A stretch of 64,000 bases of DNA from Vibrio sinaloensis DSM 21326 (GCF_000189275.1 NZ_AEVT01000018.1:186001-250000); one strand, 5' to 3'. Positions 35,853-44,867 are shown, counted from the stretch's first letter. The notes: a model not told the origin generated them from the sequence alone. Translations and numbers: made by a program.

Positions 35853-37072
35853 TTTTTCACCTCCGCCAATTCTTCCTCGCTGAATAACGGTTGGTATTCA
35901 GGAATCTTCGGATATTCCATGGTGATCTTTTCTCCGGAGAAAGCATCAAGGAACGCGAGTAGGTCCTGTTTTTCTTGCTCGCTTAATCCGAGAGGTTTGA
36001 TCAATGGACTCTTAGTTTGTGGGAAGTCTGTGGTTCTTCCATCAGCACTTACACCGCCGCGGTCATAGAAGTCGACCACATCAGAGAGTGATGCAATGGC
36101 ACCGTTATGCATGAAAGGTGCGGTGTATTTGGTGTAACGTAAACTTGGGGTGCGGAACTTACCCAGCATAGATTTGATTTTACCGCGGAAGTAAACCCCA
36201 GGATCGGCCTTAGTTTCTCGGTACATTTTTTCCGTAGAGCCTTTTGCGTAGAGCTCATATCGGAAGGTGATTTGTGCCAGAGGGTCATTTTCCCAACGTA
36301 GGTTAGTGGGTACACCCACATTGTAGTTTTTCTGATCTGATGCAAGCGCTCCGTTGTGGCAGGCAATGCAACTGGCTTTGCCTTCAAATAGTGCTTTTCC
36401 GCGTAGCTGCTGCTTGGTAAGTGCAGATTTGTCTCCCATTAGGTAGTTGTCTAGCGGCGTATCGGTTTGCACTAATGTTCGTTCGAAGGCGGCTATGGCT
36501 TTCCATGCATTACTGATTTTTGGATAGTTATCGCCAAAGACGGTGTTGAACTGCTCGACGTACTCAGGCACGAGGGCTAAACGAGCTTCCATAATGTCAT
36601 CTTCGCCATTACCTGCAACGCCACCTTTAGCGGCGCTCTTAGCTTGGCCTTCCAAAGATTTAGAGGAGCCAGCCCAGAAGAGTTTTTGATAGTAAGCGGA
36701 GTTGATAATAGTCTGGCTGTTACGCCAGTGAACGGTTCCTGGATAGCCTAAAGACAGGTCGGCAGGGAAATCCCAGCCGAGTACTGGGTTATGACAAGCG
36801 GAGCAGGGCGTTGAAGTATCGCCACCTAAGCGGCCATCAAAGAAAAGCTGCTTTCCTAATGCAACCTTGGCTGGCGTTGTCGGATTATCTGCTGGGGTTG
36901 GTACTTTACCTAGTGGTCCTAGCGCTGGGTAGCTTTGCCCATTGAGCTCGACATTGGGTAGTGAGGCAGCGACCTCATCCGCGGTCATTCCTGATTTAGC
37001 CAATGTGGCACCAGAAGCAAAGCAGGCCAGTATGACCGCGACAGTAGACAAGGTGATAGATTGTGTATTCAT
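35849..37072 (-). CDS. Di-heme cytochrome c peroxidase-like protein (IdrP type)
   Basis: 407 aa with signal peptide (cleavage near TLAKSG). Two c-type heme sites, CSACH (90-94) and CIACH (235-239), separated as in the CcpA/MauG family, with LGKQLFFDGRLGGDTSTPCSACHNP and RTPSLRYTKYTAPFMHNGA landmarks. In idr operons two such proteins, IdrP1 and IdrP2, are thought to remove peroxide made during iodate reduction. I cannot say which of the two this is. Ends inside the idrB start codon. Confidence 0.85.
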   Translation of the reverse strand: MNTQSITLSTVAVILACFASGATLAKSGMTADEVAASLPNVELNGQSYPALGPLGKVPTPADNPTTPAKVALGKQLFFDGRLGGDTSTPCSACHNPVLGWDFPADLSLGYPGTVHWRNSQTIINSAYYQKLFWAGSSKSLEGQAKSAAKGGVAGNGEDDIMEARLALVPEYVEQFNTVFGDNYPKISNAWKAIAAFERTLVQTDTPLDNYLMGDKSALTKQQLRGKALFEGKASCIACHNGALASDQKNYNVGVPTNLRWENDPLAQITFRYELYAKGSTEKMYRETKADPGVYFRGKIKSMLGKFRTPSLRYTKYTAPFMHNGAIASLSDVVDFYDRGGVSADGRTTDFPQTKSPLIKPLGLSEQEKQDLLAFLDAFSGEKITMEYPKIPEYQPLFSEEELAEVKK

Positions 37073-37082
37073 CTCATCCTCC

Positions 37083-38174
37083 TTAGTTTTTCACATTGCG
37101 CCAATCAGAGATCAGCTCGTAGTCATAGTCGTGATGCTTCCAGACATGCTGCTCACTGGTCAGTGGCTGACTGGACAGAGACTCTAGGAAAGCGACTAAA
37201 TTGGCTTGCTCTTGTTTGGATAAGTTGAGCGGTTGCACTCGAGGATCTTTGTGAGTGTCTTGCCCGCCACCTTGGTTATAAAAAGCCACCACGTCTTCCA
37301 GCGTGGCGAGCATACCGTTATGCATGTAAGGAGCGGTTTGGGTCAGCTCGCGCAAGGTTGGCGTCATAAACTTGCCCATATCGGTGCCATCTGCTTTATG
37401 CGTTTGAACGTGAGCGCCGACATCGCGTTTTAAATTCATGTAGTTCTCGTTACCCATGAACATGTTGAAAGCAATGAAGGTGTGGTGACGCATTGGCTCG
37501 CGGAAGATGTCAAAGTTTTCAGGTACCCCAGTGTTATGTGGTTGACCATCGCTAAACAAAGGCCCGTTGTGACAAGAGGAGCAGCCCGCTTTGCCTTTGA
37601 ACAGGTTAAAACCTTGCTTTGCTTCTCTTGAGAGCTGATTTTTGTCGAACGGAGTTTGATTCGAGGTGAGTGTTTTCAGGTATTCAGGGATGGCTTTGCG
37701 CACGCTACCATTGGATGGTTCACCGTAACCTGCATCCTTGAACATTTTTACATAGATAGGATCTTGTTTAAGACGCTCTTGCATCAAACGCATATCCATA
37801 TTCATTAACCAATCTTCGGTAATGTTCTCACGCGTAACATCATTAAGATTGGTTCCGATACGTCCATCATGAAACCAGACCTTTTTATACACAGTGTTAA
37901 TCAAGGTTGGGACATTACGAAATCCCTTACTGCCTGTATACGCAGGGCTTAGAGCCTCTGGATAGGAGTACCCATTGTCCGGTTGGTGACATGAGGCACA
38001 AGACAGCGAGGTGTTCCCTGATAAGCGAGTATCAAAGAACAGGCGTTTTCCCAATTCTGCTTTTGCAGCATCCGTTTTCATCTCGGGTAGCGGGCCGAAA
38101 GTCGGCTCTTGCGCTTGGCTCAGAGTAGAAAACGATAAGCTTACCGTCGCAGCAAGGATCAGCATTTTTTTCAT
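37083..38174 (-). CDS. Di-heme cytochrome c peroxidase-like protein (IdrP type)
   Basis: 363 aa with signal peptide (cleavage near SQAQE). Heme sites CASCH (59-63) and CSSCH (198-202), plus the LGKRLFFDTRLSGNTSLSCASCH and TPTLRELTQTAPYMHNG family segments. First gene of the operon; AGGAG stands before the ATG, and a sigma54-type promoter lies about 90 bases upstream. Paralogue of the next gene (10 bases on), which suggests an old duplication and perhaps a heterodimer. Confidence 0.87.
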   Translation of the reverse strand: MKKMLILAATVSLSFSTLSQAQEPTFGPLPEMKTDAAKAELGKRLFFDTRLSGNTSLSCASCHQPDNGYSYPEALSPAYTGSKGFRNVPTLINTVYKKVWFHDGRIGTNLNDVTRENITEDWLMNMDMRLMQERLKQDPIYVKMFKDAGYGEPSNGSVRKAIPEYLKTLTSNQTPFDKNQLSREAKQGFNLFKGKAGCSSCHNGPLFSDGQPHNTGVPENFDIFREPMRHHTFIAFNMFMGNENYMNLKRDVGAHVQTHKADGTDMGKFMTPTLRELTQTAPYMHNGMLATLEDVVAFYNQGGGQDTHKDPRVQPLNLSKQEQANLVAFLESLSSQPLTSEQHVWKHHDYDYELISDWRNVKN

Positions 38175-38261
38175 TGTTATGCTCCTTAGCTTCCAGCTAG
38201 TTCGACATACACTCTTTGGTCATGAATGCAGTCGGGTTTTATTTTTCGCCGTTAAGCTAAG

Positions 38262-38278
38262 AGCATAAAGTGTTCCAA
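38262..38278 (-). promoter_or_regulatory. Sigma54 (-24/-12) promoter for the idr operon
   Basis: Reads TTGGAACACTTTATGCT on the minus strand: GG and GC are separated by exactly ten bases, against the consensus TTGGCAC-N5-TTGCT. Predicted transcription start about 38251, leaving a 77-base leader. The NtrC-family activator encoded at 43457 needs such a promoter. Confidence 0.65.
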
Positions 38279-38351
38279 GATTGATAGATTTATTTATTGC
38301 AATAAAAACAATAATTTAAGTATTGTGTGAGCCAGATCTAACCGCGTTTTA

Positions 38352-38428
38352 TTTAACGTTTTGTTCAACCCGATGAGCGATGGCTGAACGAAACGTTAAA
38401 CTAAGTTGAATATTCTCCCATCGCTCAT
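38352..38428. promoter_or_regulatory. Two interlocked inverted repeats, probable activator enhancers
   Basis: Repeat A: TTTAACGTTTTGTTCA (38352-38367) and TGAACGAAACGTTAAA (38385-38400), 16-base arms with one mismatch. Repeat B: ATGAGCGATGG (38373-38383) and CCATCGCTCAT (38418-38428), 11 bases, perfect. Order A, B, A', B', so the repeats interlock. Both lie 80-180 bp upstream of the two divergent sigma54 promoters, the usual enhancer distance. A separate perfect palindrome, TTTATTGCAATAAA, is at 38293-38306. Confidence 0.65.
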
Positions 38429-38481
38429 AGCGGCTTGTATCTATGGCTATGAAATAAAAGGATATTTTTATATTTCTCTTT

Positions 38482-38498
38482 TAGGCATGGATTCTGCT
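38482..38498 (+). promoter_or_regulatory. Sigma54 (-24/-12) promoter for HEAT-kinase-regulator operon
   Basis: TAGGCATGGATTCTGCT, with GG and GC ten bases apart and GCA..G matching the -24 element. Predicted start near 38509, which supports the ATG at 38542 as the first gene's start. Confidence 0.6.
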
Positions 38499-38541
38499 AA
38501 GTGAAGTAAGTCGAAAGGTGAATATTACGAGGGAAGTGGTT

Positions 38542-40836
38542 ATGCAACAGACCATAAATAGCGCGACGCAAACAGTAGATGTTGACGTTGAGCGGAAGTC
38601 TCAGCAGTTACTGGTTAAGCTTTTAGAATTCGGTGACGAAGCGCAACGCTGTTACAGCGCTCGAGCGGTTGCTGACAGTCATTGTGAAGCCGCTATCTCA
38701 GCGTTGAATCAAAACCTATATCACCACGACCCAGATGTAGTTGTTGATGCAAGCCATGCTCTCGCCACTTTAAGTGGCGGTGACATTGAGTCATTGATTG
38801 ATGTTGCCCAGCACCACCCTGAAGGTGATGCACGATTAGCAGCGTTGGATGCGTTGGCGAATCAGATCTCCCGGCATGATGTTGAAATCGTGTTCACCGA
38901 TATCGCCTTAGGCCGAGATGCAGGCGACCAATGGGGGATCAGCAGTGACTGGGATGACTGGTGGGATATTCAGTTAAAAGCGGTTCAAGTGCTAATTTCG
39001 CAGCCCAAACATCATTTTCTTGGTGTGTATCACCAAGTTTTAGAACAAGACCCTGAGCCAGAACTTGAAGCCGTGTTGTATCAAGGCATTGCTCAACTTG
39101 ATCCCAGTTGGATCACTGACCAGTTGCTGCATTCACCATTAATGACCAAACGTAAATTGCTAAAAAGCTTGAGATTCAGCAACGCACAAATTGCCAAAGC
39201 ATTTTTGTTTCGCCATCTAAACGATGAGGATGCCTTGGTGCGCCGAATTGCTTTGGAGGCACTGGCAGACAAGGAAGCTTACGAGTACTTCTGGGATGTA
39301 GCTCGATTGCTCCAAGATGACGATTCTGCTGTACAAAACAGCGCGTTAATGGCGCTTGAACGCTTATCTAGTTATGACGTGCTAGACAAGAAACGTCTTC
39401 ACGGTTATCTCAAATGCGCTCCCGAAAAAGCACGAGCTCAAATCATTCAGTTGATGGAAGGTATGAACCTTGAGCAATCAGACTATCCGTCGTTACTTGA
39501 GTTCGCACAGCACCCTGACAGCCTAATTGCTCTAATGCGCCACTGCCGCTCAGGCAAAGTTCCTACTGACGTTCAGCAACAAATTGTGATTAGAGTGCGT
39601 AATGCCCTACAAAAGCCGAGTTTGGAAACTCATGTTCAGTTGCAACTGATTCGCGCCTTAGATCAAATAGAAAACTACATCGACCTCATTTTCCCGCTAC
39701 TTGAAAAACGCGTCGCTGAAGTGGATGAGCAGACGCAGCAGGCAAAATACTGCGCCAGCGTTCGTCAAGCGAGCCTTGATATTGTCAGTCATCATGCGAT
39801 TCCAGCATGTCAGCATTTATTGCGTACGACACTGTTTGGTTTGGAAGCCTATCCTGATTCGATTGCCGTTGAAACAGCATCAGACACTGATCCTAGTGAA
39901 GCTGAGCTTTTGGCGGTGTTAGAGCAGCATCAAGTGCCTGTGCAGGTTGAGAATGAAAACCAGCCGACGTCGACCTTAGGTGCGATAAGCCAGTCGAACC
40001 TGCAAGCTAAGTTGGTCCCTATGCAGACAATAGACGACCAACAAGGGCATATTGTCGATATGGTGGATGAGTTGGACGAAGAGTACCAAGAATTCGCTCA
40101 GGCGGTGAAATCGAACTTTGATAGCGCAGATAAGCTTGACCTTAATCGAAAGAAAATTGCCAGATTGCCTGAGTTTGATAACAAAATTTTGGTATTACGC
40201 AGCTTAGGCCAATCACGTCACCCTGACGCAATTGAGTGGTTGGTGGAAGCTTTACTGGGGGCCAGTGAAGCGGAGATGGTGGAGATTTTCCAATCGCTTG
40301 CTCGCCAAAAAAGGAGTCACCCTAAAGCAAAATCGGCGGACAACGGCATTGGTGCAGTCGGTAAGGTGCTGTTCAGTGGTCAAGAGTTGACTCAGCAAAG
40401 CGCGGTCAAATTCCTTATCTATGTCCCAGCGAGCAAAGCTGTACCATTATTGATAGAAGCCTGTGCAAGTCGTCACGAGCATGTACGTTTATGTGCGTTG
40501 TTCAGTTTAGAGCCGCATCTTAACAAGGTACCGACTTTGCTCAAGCCTCAAGTTGAACAGGTAGTGAAGCAAGCCTTGAACGATCAGGCCAATGGAGTGC
40601 GAAAGCAGGCATTAAAATTGGCGTGTTTGATGCGACAAAACTGGCAGGTGGAGCTAGGAATATCATTGTCATTATTGGTTGAGTTAGCTCTAGATGACGA
40701 TGAGTGTCACTCCGTAGCCTTTGAGCGCTTCCCTTGCGAAAAGAATCAGGTGCTCAATTGGTTACACGAGCACTGGTCGTCACTTTCACCACAACAACAG
40801 CCTAATGCCATCAGGTTGTTCGGTGCCTTGCTGTAG
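38542..40836 (+). CDS. HEAT-repeat protein of the idr locus
   Basis: About 764 aa from ATG 38542 (MQQTINSATQTVDV), with GGGAAG five bases before; a GTG at 38518 is in frame but only nine bases from the predicted transcript start. No signal peptide. Made of helical HEAT/PBS-lyase-type repeats: DPDVVVDASHALATL, EDALVRRIALEALAD, DDSAVQNSALMALERL, HEHVRLCALFSLEPHL, NGVRKQALKLACL, with an acidic linker around residues 470-520. Such scaffolds bind proteins. Being the first gene of the divergent regulator operon, it may be a maturation chaperone for the molybdoenzyme or a partner of the kinase; both are guesses. Confidence 0.82.
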   Translation: MQQTINSATQTVDVDVERKSQQLLVKLLEFGDEAQRCYSARAVADSHCEAAISALNQNLYHHDPDVVVDASHALATLSGGDIESLIDVAQHHPEGDARLAALDALANQISRHDVEIVFTDIALGRDAGDQWGISSDWDDWWDIQLKAVQVLISQPKHHFLGVYHQVLEQDPEPELEAVLYQGIAQLDPSWITDQLLHSPLMTKRKLLKSLRFSNAQIAKAFLFRHLNDEDALVRRIALEALADKEAYEYFWDVARLLQDDDSAVQNSALMALERLSSYDVLDKKRLHGYLKCAPEKARAQIIQLMEGMNLEQSDYPSLLEFAQHPDSLIALMRHCRSGKVPTDVQQQIVIRVRNALQKPSLETHVQLQLIRALDQIENYIDLIFPLLEKRVAEVDEQTQQAKYCASVRQASLDIVSHHAIPACQHLLRTTLFGLEAYPDSIAVETASDTDPSEAELLAVLEQHQVPVQVENENQPTSTLGAISQSNLQAKLVPMQTIDDQQGHIVDMVDELDEEYQEFAQAVKSNFDSADKLDLNRKKIARLPEFDNKILVLRSLGQSRHPDAIEWLVEALLGASEAEMVEIFQSLARQKRSHPKAKSADNGIGAVGKVLFSGQELTQQSAVKFLIYVPASKAVPLLIEACASRHEHVRLCALFSLEPHLNKVPTLLKPQVEQVVKQALNDQANGVRKQALKLACLMRQNWQVELGISLSLLVELALDDDECHSVAFERFPCEKNQVLNWLHEHWSSLSPQQQPNAIRLFGALL

Positions 40837-40862
40837 GCGATTTCTGATGAAGCGCTCAAAAT

Positions 40863-40894
40863 AAGGAGGTCAGTCTGACGCGTGCCTCCTTTTT
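40863..40894 (+). terminator. Partial terminator or attenuator in operon
   Basis: AAGGAGG (40863-40869) / CCTCCTT (40885-40891), 15-base loop and five T residues, between HEAT and kinase genes. May reduce expression of the downstream kinase. Confidence 0.45.
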
Positions 40895-40924
40895 CCTTAC
40901 TCTGAGTCGGGGAACACCAAATCG

Positions 40925-43438
40925 ATGGACATGATGAGTTACCAGTCAAATCAGCCTGACAATAAAACGCTACGTTCAGAGTGGCTGCTTTGGGCCATTC
41001 CAGCCTATATTGCATTGTTGATCTGGATGAGTCTTCATTATCTGCTGAGTGTGGATAACGACAAGCAGTATGCGTTGCACAATGAGCGGGTTATTGTTGA
41101 TCTGATCGATGAAGTGTTGGGTGAAACTCTGATTCGCATGTCAGCAGACGCAAAAAACTTAACTTACGTCACCGGAAGAATCATCGCCCAAGAGCCACAA
41201 CCTTATCGCGCGCTTAAAGCATACTTTGTTCAATTGAGTGCCAATAATCACAACTATGACCAAATTCGTTTTCTCGACACTGAAGGGTATGAGCGTCTGA
41301 GAGTGAATAACGTCAACGGCGAGGTCTCAGTTGTCGCTCCCAATCAGTTGCAAAACAAAGCCCATCGTTACTACTGGCAATACTCTAACCGACTGGTGGA
41401 GGGAGAAGTGTACATTTCTCCGATGGATTTAAACGTCGAGGGAGGCGAAATTCAAAAGCCGCTAAAACCGACCATTCGAGTCGGGACTCCTGTATTCGAT
41501 AATGATGGTCAGCGACTCGGCGTAATTATCCTCAACTACAAAGGCAATCAGCTAATTAAGAAGCTCCTCACCGTTGCCCCAAGCTTTACTAATCATGTTT
41601 ATCTTTATAATCCGCAGGGCATTGCAGTTATCCATCCAACCGATTCAAAGGGCAGCAATTTTGCTGTTCAGCCTAATCGCGAGTTGCCCGATGACGTGTT
41701 TGATTGGATTCAGTCTCTGCAGCAAGGCCAGCGACTGCTCGGCGAAAGCTACTACACTTTCTCACAAATCTCCGCGCCAAATAACGGCAGTTGGACTGTG
41801 GTGTCCGTGTTTCCCGTACAGCGATTCAACCTTTCGCGCCAAGCGTTTAACCAACAATATTCTTGGTTTTACCTGCTTCTGTTTGTCGTCATTACGCTGG
41901 CGACGTTAGTCTTCAGTCGTTATCGGGTTCAAGCTCGATTTCTGCGTCAACGGCAAGGTTACGAACAGCACTTTCGTCATACTCTAGAAAACATTCAATT
42001 GGCTGCTGTCAGTATTAATCAACGAGGGGTGATTACATTCTGTAATGACTTCTTTTTGCACATGGTTGGATATCAAGCCGATGAAGTGATTGGCCGTCCT
42101 TGGGTCGAGCGCTTTATTCCTAAGGAGTTGCAAGCGCAAGCCAAGCAAGCACTCAACGAGGCCATTCGCCAGCAGACTCATCAACCTCATAGTGAGAGCG
42201 TGGTACTTAGTAAAGCGGGTGAAGCTCACCTAGTGTCATGGACTTCTACGTTCACTGAATCGAACGATCAAGAAGTTTCTCTCACCCTGTTAGGTGAAGA
42301 TGTCACAAAGCAGAAGATGGCGCAGGATCATCTTCAGCGCCTGAGCCATGCGGTTGAGAGCAGTCAAAACTCAGTGATGATTACTGATCTGGATGGCAAG
42401 ATCATCTACGTTAACCCGGTGTTCTGTGAGTTAACAGGCTATCTGCGTGAAGAAGTGCTTGGACGATCGCCAAAGTTTCTCCAGTCTGGGGAAATGAACA
42501 AAGCCGATTACGATGTGTTGTGGCAAACCTTAAGTGCGGGTCAGGAGTGGAAAGGCGAATTTCATAACCGTAAAAAGTCCGGAGAGTTGTTCTGGGAACG
42601 TGCGCGTATCTCACCGGTTAAAGATGTCGAAGGGCGCTCGCTTTATTACGTCGCCGTAAAACAAGACATCAGTGAAGAGAAGCGTCTAGCCGAAGAAGTA
42701 GAAACGCAAACTCGTGAACGTATTCATCATGAAAAGCTCGCAGCAGTGGGTAAAGTCGTCAATATGATTGCCCATGATTTACGCAATCCTCTGAGCTCAA
42801 TCAAAATGGTGTTGCAGCTACAATCTCGGGCTCAACCGAATGAAATGTTTGATATTTCTCTCGATCAGGTCCGTTACATGGAAGCGATACTAGAAGAGTT
42901 GTTGAGTTACTCTCGACCTGATCAGTTTAAGCCTGAATGGATCGATTTAAATAAACTGCTGGAGGGAGTCGTTGCCAGCCAACAGAAACTGGCGAAGCAA
43001 AATGAAGTGGAATTGGAGCTCGTTGCGTGGCCGAAATTGCCGACTTTGTTGGCGGACCCAATCAAACTTCGTCAAGCCTTACAGAATTTAGTGCTAAACG
43101 CGGTACAAGCTGCACAAAGTGAGCAAAGCGGCGCCGCGAAAGTGACCATCAGTTCTAACATCATGATCACAGATTCAAACACCCAGTTACTGGTTGAGAT
43201 AAGAAATAACGGACAATCGATAGATCCTTGTACTCTTGATAAGGTTTTTGAGCCTTTCTTTACTACCAAGGCGAAAGGGACTGGCTTGGGCTTGGCGATC
43301 GTCAAACGTATTATCGACAGCCATCAGGGGCAAATAGAACTGCTGCCGACTTCACATGGCACTCTTGCCAGAGTACGCATTCCAGCGTCACAATCCCTAT
43401 CGTCGAATAATGACCAAAAGACATTGCAACAAGCTTAA
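40925..43438 (+). CDS. Membrane sensor histidine kinase (dCache-PAS-PAS)
   Basis: 837 aa. Membrane helix 1 near residues 20-42, then a periplasmic domain of about 270 residues of the dCache type (YDQIRFLDTEGYERLRVNN, RVGTPVFDNDGQRLGVIILNY), and helix 2 near 316-336. Two cytoplasmic PAS domains (about 350-470 and 480-600, the second VNPVFCELTGYLREEVLGRSP). The HisKA phospho-site is in MIAHDLRNPLSS, and the ATPase has NLVLNAVQAA and GTGLGLAIV. It senses a periplasmic ligand and phosphorylates the next gene's product, as AioS does for arsenite; its ligand here may be iodate, a halogen species or arsenite. Confidence 0.92.
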   Translation: MDMMSYQSNQPDNKTLRSEWLLWAIPAYIALLIWMSLHYLLSVDNDKQYALHNERVIVDLIDEVLGETLIRMSADAKNLTYVTGRIIAQEPQPYRALKAYFVQLSANNHNYDQIRFLDTEGYERLRVNNVNGEVSVVAPNQLQNKAHRYYWQYSNRLVEGEVYISPMDLNVEGGEIQKPLKPTIRVGTPVFDNDGQRLGVIILNYKGNQLIKKLLTVAPSFTNHVYLYNPQGIAVIHPTDSKGSNFAVQPNRELPDDVFDWIQSLQQGQRLLGESYYTFSQISAPNNGSWTVVSVFPVQRFNLSRQAFNQQYSWFYLLLFVVITLATLVFSRYRVQARFLRQRQGYEQHFRHTLENIQLAAVSINQRGVITFCNDFFLHMVGYQADEVIGRPWVERFIPKELQAQAKQALNEAIRQQTHQPHSESVVLSKAGEAHLVSWTSTFTESNDQEVSLTLLGEDVTKQKMAQDHLQRLSHAVESSQNSVMITDLDGKIIYVNPVFCELTGYLREEVLGRSPKFLQSGEMNKADYDVLWQTLSAGQEWKGEFHNRKKSGELFWERARISPVKDVEGRSLYYVAVKQDISEEKRLAEEVETQTRERIHHEKLAAVGKVVNMIAHDLRNPLSSIKMVLQLQSRAQPNEMFDISLDQVRYMEAILEELLSYSRPDQFKPEWIDLNKLLEGVVASQQKLAKQNEVELELVAWPKLPTLLADPIKLRQALQNLVLNAVQAAQSEQSGAAKVTISSNIMITDSNTQLLVEIRNNGQSIDPCTLDKVFEPFFTTKAKGTGLGLAIVKRIIDSHQGQIELLPTSHGTLARVRIPASQSLSSNNDQKTLQQA

Positions 43439-43456
43439 AAAAAGGATGTATCTACC

Positions 43457-44794
43457 ATGAGTAAGCTGCTAATCGTTGATGATGACACTGGCATCAGCCG
43501 AACCTTACAACTGCATTATCAGTCGGAAGGCTTTCAGGTTAATGTTGCCAACTGTGTTGACGATGGGGTCAATGTTGCAGCTCAGTTTTTACCAGATGTG
43601 ATCATTCTTGATATTCGTATGGAAGGCAAATCAGGAATAGAGGGTTTACCAGAGTTTAAGGCCGCTTGCCCGCAGGCGCGGATAATTATGATCACCGCAT
43701 TCCATGATATGGACAGCACCATTGCTGCGATGCAAGAAGGGGCTGATGAGTATATTCACAAGCCAATCGATATTGATGAGCTTGATCAGGCCGTAACAAC
43801 TGCTTTGGAGTATCACGCATCGACTCATCAAGCGAGTGTGTCGATTCCTGACACTTTTGGACGCTCTATGGTTGGCTCATCTCATGCGATGAAGGAAATA
43901 TACAAGACGATCGGTCGAGTTGCGATGACCAATGCGTCGGTGATGATTACTGGGGAATCGGGGACTGGTAAAGAGATGGTGGCGAGAGCGATTCATAATG
44001 CAAGGCGCAGTGATTCGGCCCCGTTTGTTGCTTTAAACTGTGCTGCATTGGTTGAAAATTTGTTGGAATCAGAGATGTTTGGTCACAAGAAAGGCGCATT
44101 TACTGGTGCCATTTCCGATCAAGCGGGAAAATTTGAGCTGGCCAGCGGCGGCACCCTGTTCCTTGATGAAGTTGGTGAGTTGTCTTCGCAAATCCAAGCC
44201 AAGCTATTGCGAGTATTGCAGGAGAAAGAATTTACCCCGATTGGCGGTAAATCGGCGCAGCAGACTTCAGCGCGTATTATCTCTGCAACTAATATCGATT
44301 TCGAGCAGGCGATCCTAGATAAATCCTTTCGCGAAGACTTGTTCTATCGCTTACAAGTCGTCAGAATTCACATCCCACCACTACGAGAGCGGCCAGACGA
44401 TCTGTCTGAGTTGATTCCAGCTTTGTTAGCCCGAGCAAACAAAGAGCTCAATACCAAGGTATCAAAAGTGGCGCTAGATGCCATGGACTTATTGTGTGCT
44501 TACCCTTGGCCAGGCAATGTTCGCGAACTGGAAAATACCTTAACCAAAGCAGTTGCTCTTTGCCCTGGAGACATATTGACCATCGACTTATTTGATGAAC
44601 TGCGCGCTCGAACTCCTGTCGATGAGGCGAAGGCTAAGTTAACCGATCTTAGCTTGCAGGACATGGAGTACCAACATGCCATCGCAGTACTTAACTCTGT
44701 GGATGGCCATAAAGGCAAAGCGTGCGAGATCTTAAAGATTAGCCGACCAAGACTGCAACGTATTTTAGAAAAGAGCGATGACACCACGGTCTAA
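43457..44794 (+). CDS. Sigma54-dependent response regulator (NtrC family)
   Basis: 445 aa, complete three-domain activator. Receiver: acidic pocket DDD (8-10), phospho-acceptor Asp52 (IILDIR), Lys102 (HKPID). AAA+ domain: Walker A GESGTGKE (166-173), sigma54 loop GAFTGA (213-218), Walker B GGTLFLDEVGEL. C-terminal Fis-type HTH (GHKGKACEILKISRPRLQRIL). Eighteen bases after the kinase, so cognate. Its intact GAFTGA and the two sigma54 promoters in the divergent region (38262, 38482) show how the idr operon is probably switched on and this operon autoactivated. Confidence 0.93.
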   Translation: MSKLLIVDDDTGISRTLQLHYQSEGFQVNVANCVDDGVNVAAQFLPDVIILDIRMEGKSGIEGLPEFKAACPQARIIMITAFHDMDSTIAAMQEGADEYIHKPIDIDELDQAVTTALEYHASTHQASVSIPDTFGRSMVGSSHAMKEIYKTIGRVAMTNASVMITGESGTGKEMVARAIHNARRSDSAPFVALNCAALVENLLESEMFGHKKGAFTGAISDQAGKFELASGGTLFLDEVGELSSQIQAKLLRVLQEKEFTPIGGKSAQQTSARIISATNIDFEQAILDKSFREDLFYRLQVVRIHIPPLRERPDDLSELIPALLARANKELNTKVSKVALDAMDLLCAYPWPGNVRELENTLTKAVALCPGDILTIDLFDELRARTPVDEAKAKLTDLSLQDMEYQHAIAVLNSVDGHKGKACEILKISRPRLQRILEKSDDTTV

Positions 44795-44828
44795 ACTGAT
44801 CAATGTTTAAATTGCACTTGGTATATAT

Positions 44829-44844
44829 TTCGATTATTCTGGAA
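44829..44844. promoter_or_regulatory. ArsR-type operator candidate, site 3
   Basis: TTCGA-TTATTC-TGGAA inside the dyad TATATTTC-N10-GAAATATA (44824-44849), 24 bp before the arsR start; autoregulatory site matching those upstream of the permease. Confidence 0.55.
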
Positions 44845-44867
44845 ATATATGTTTGAGTGGAGTGGTT

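Noticed and set aside
38281..38340. Sigma54-like TGGCTCACACAATACTT on the minus strand
   Set aside because: The -12 element reads AC instead of GC; the site at 38262 has the correct GG-N10-GC.
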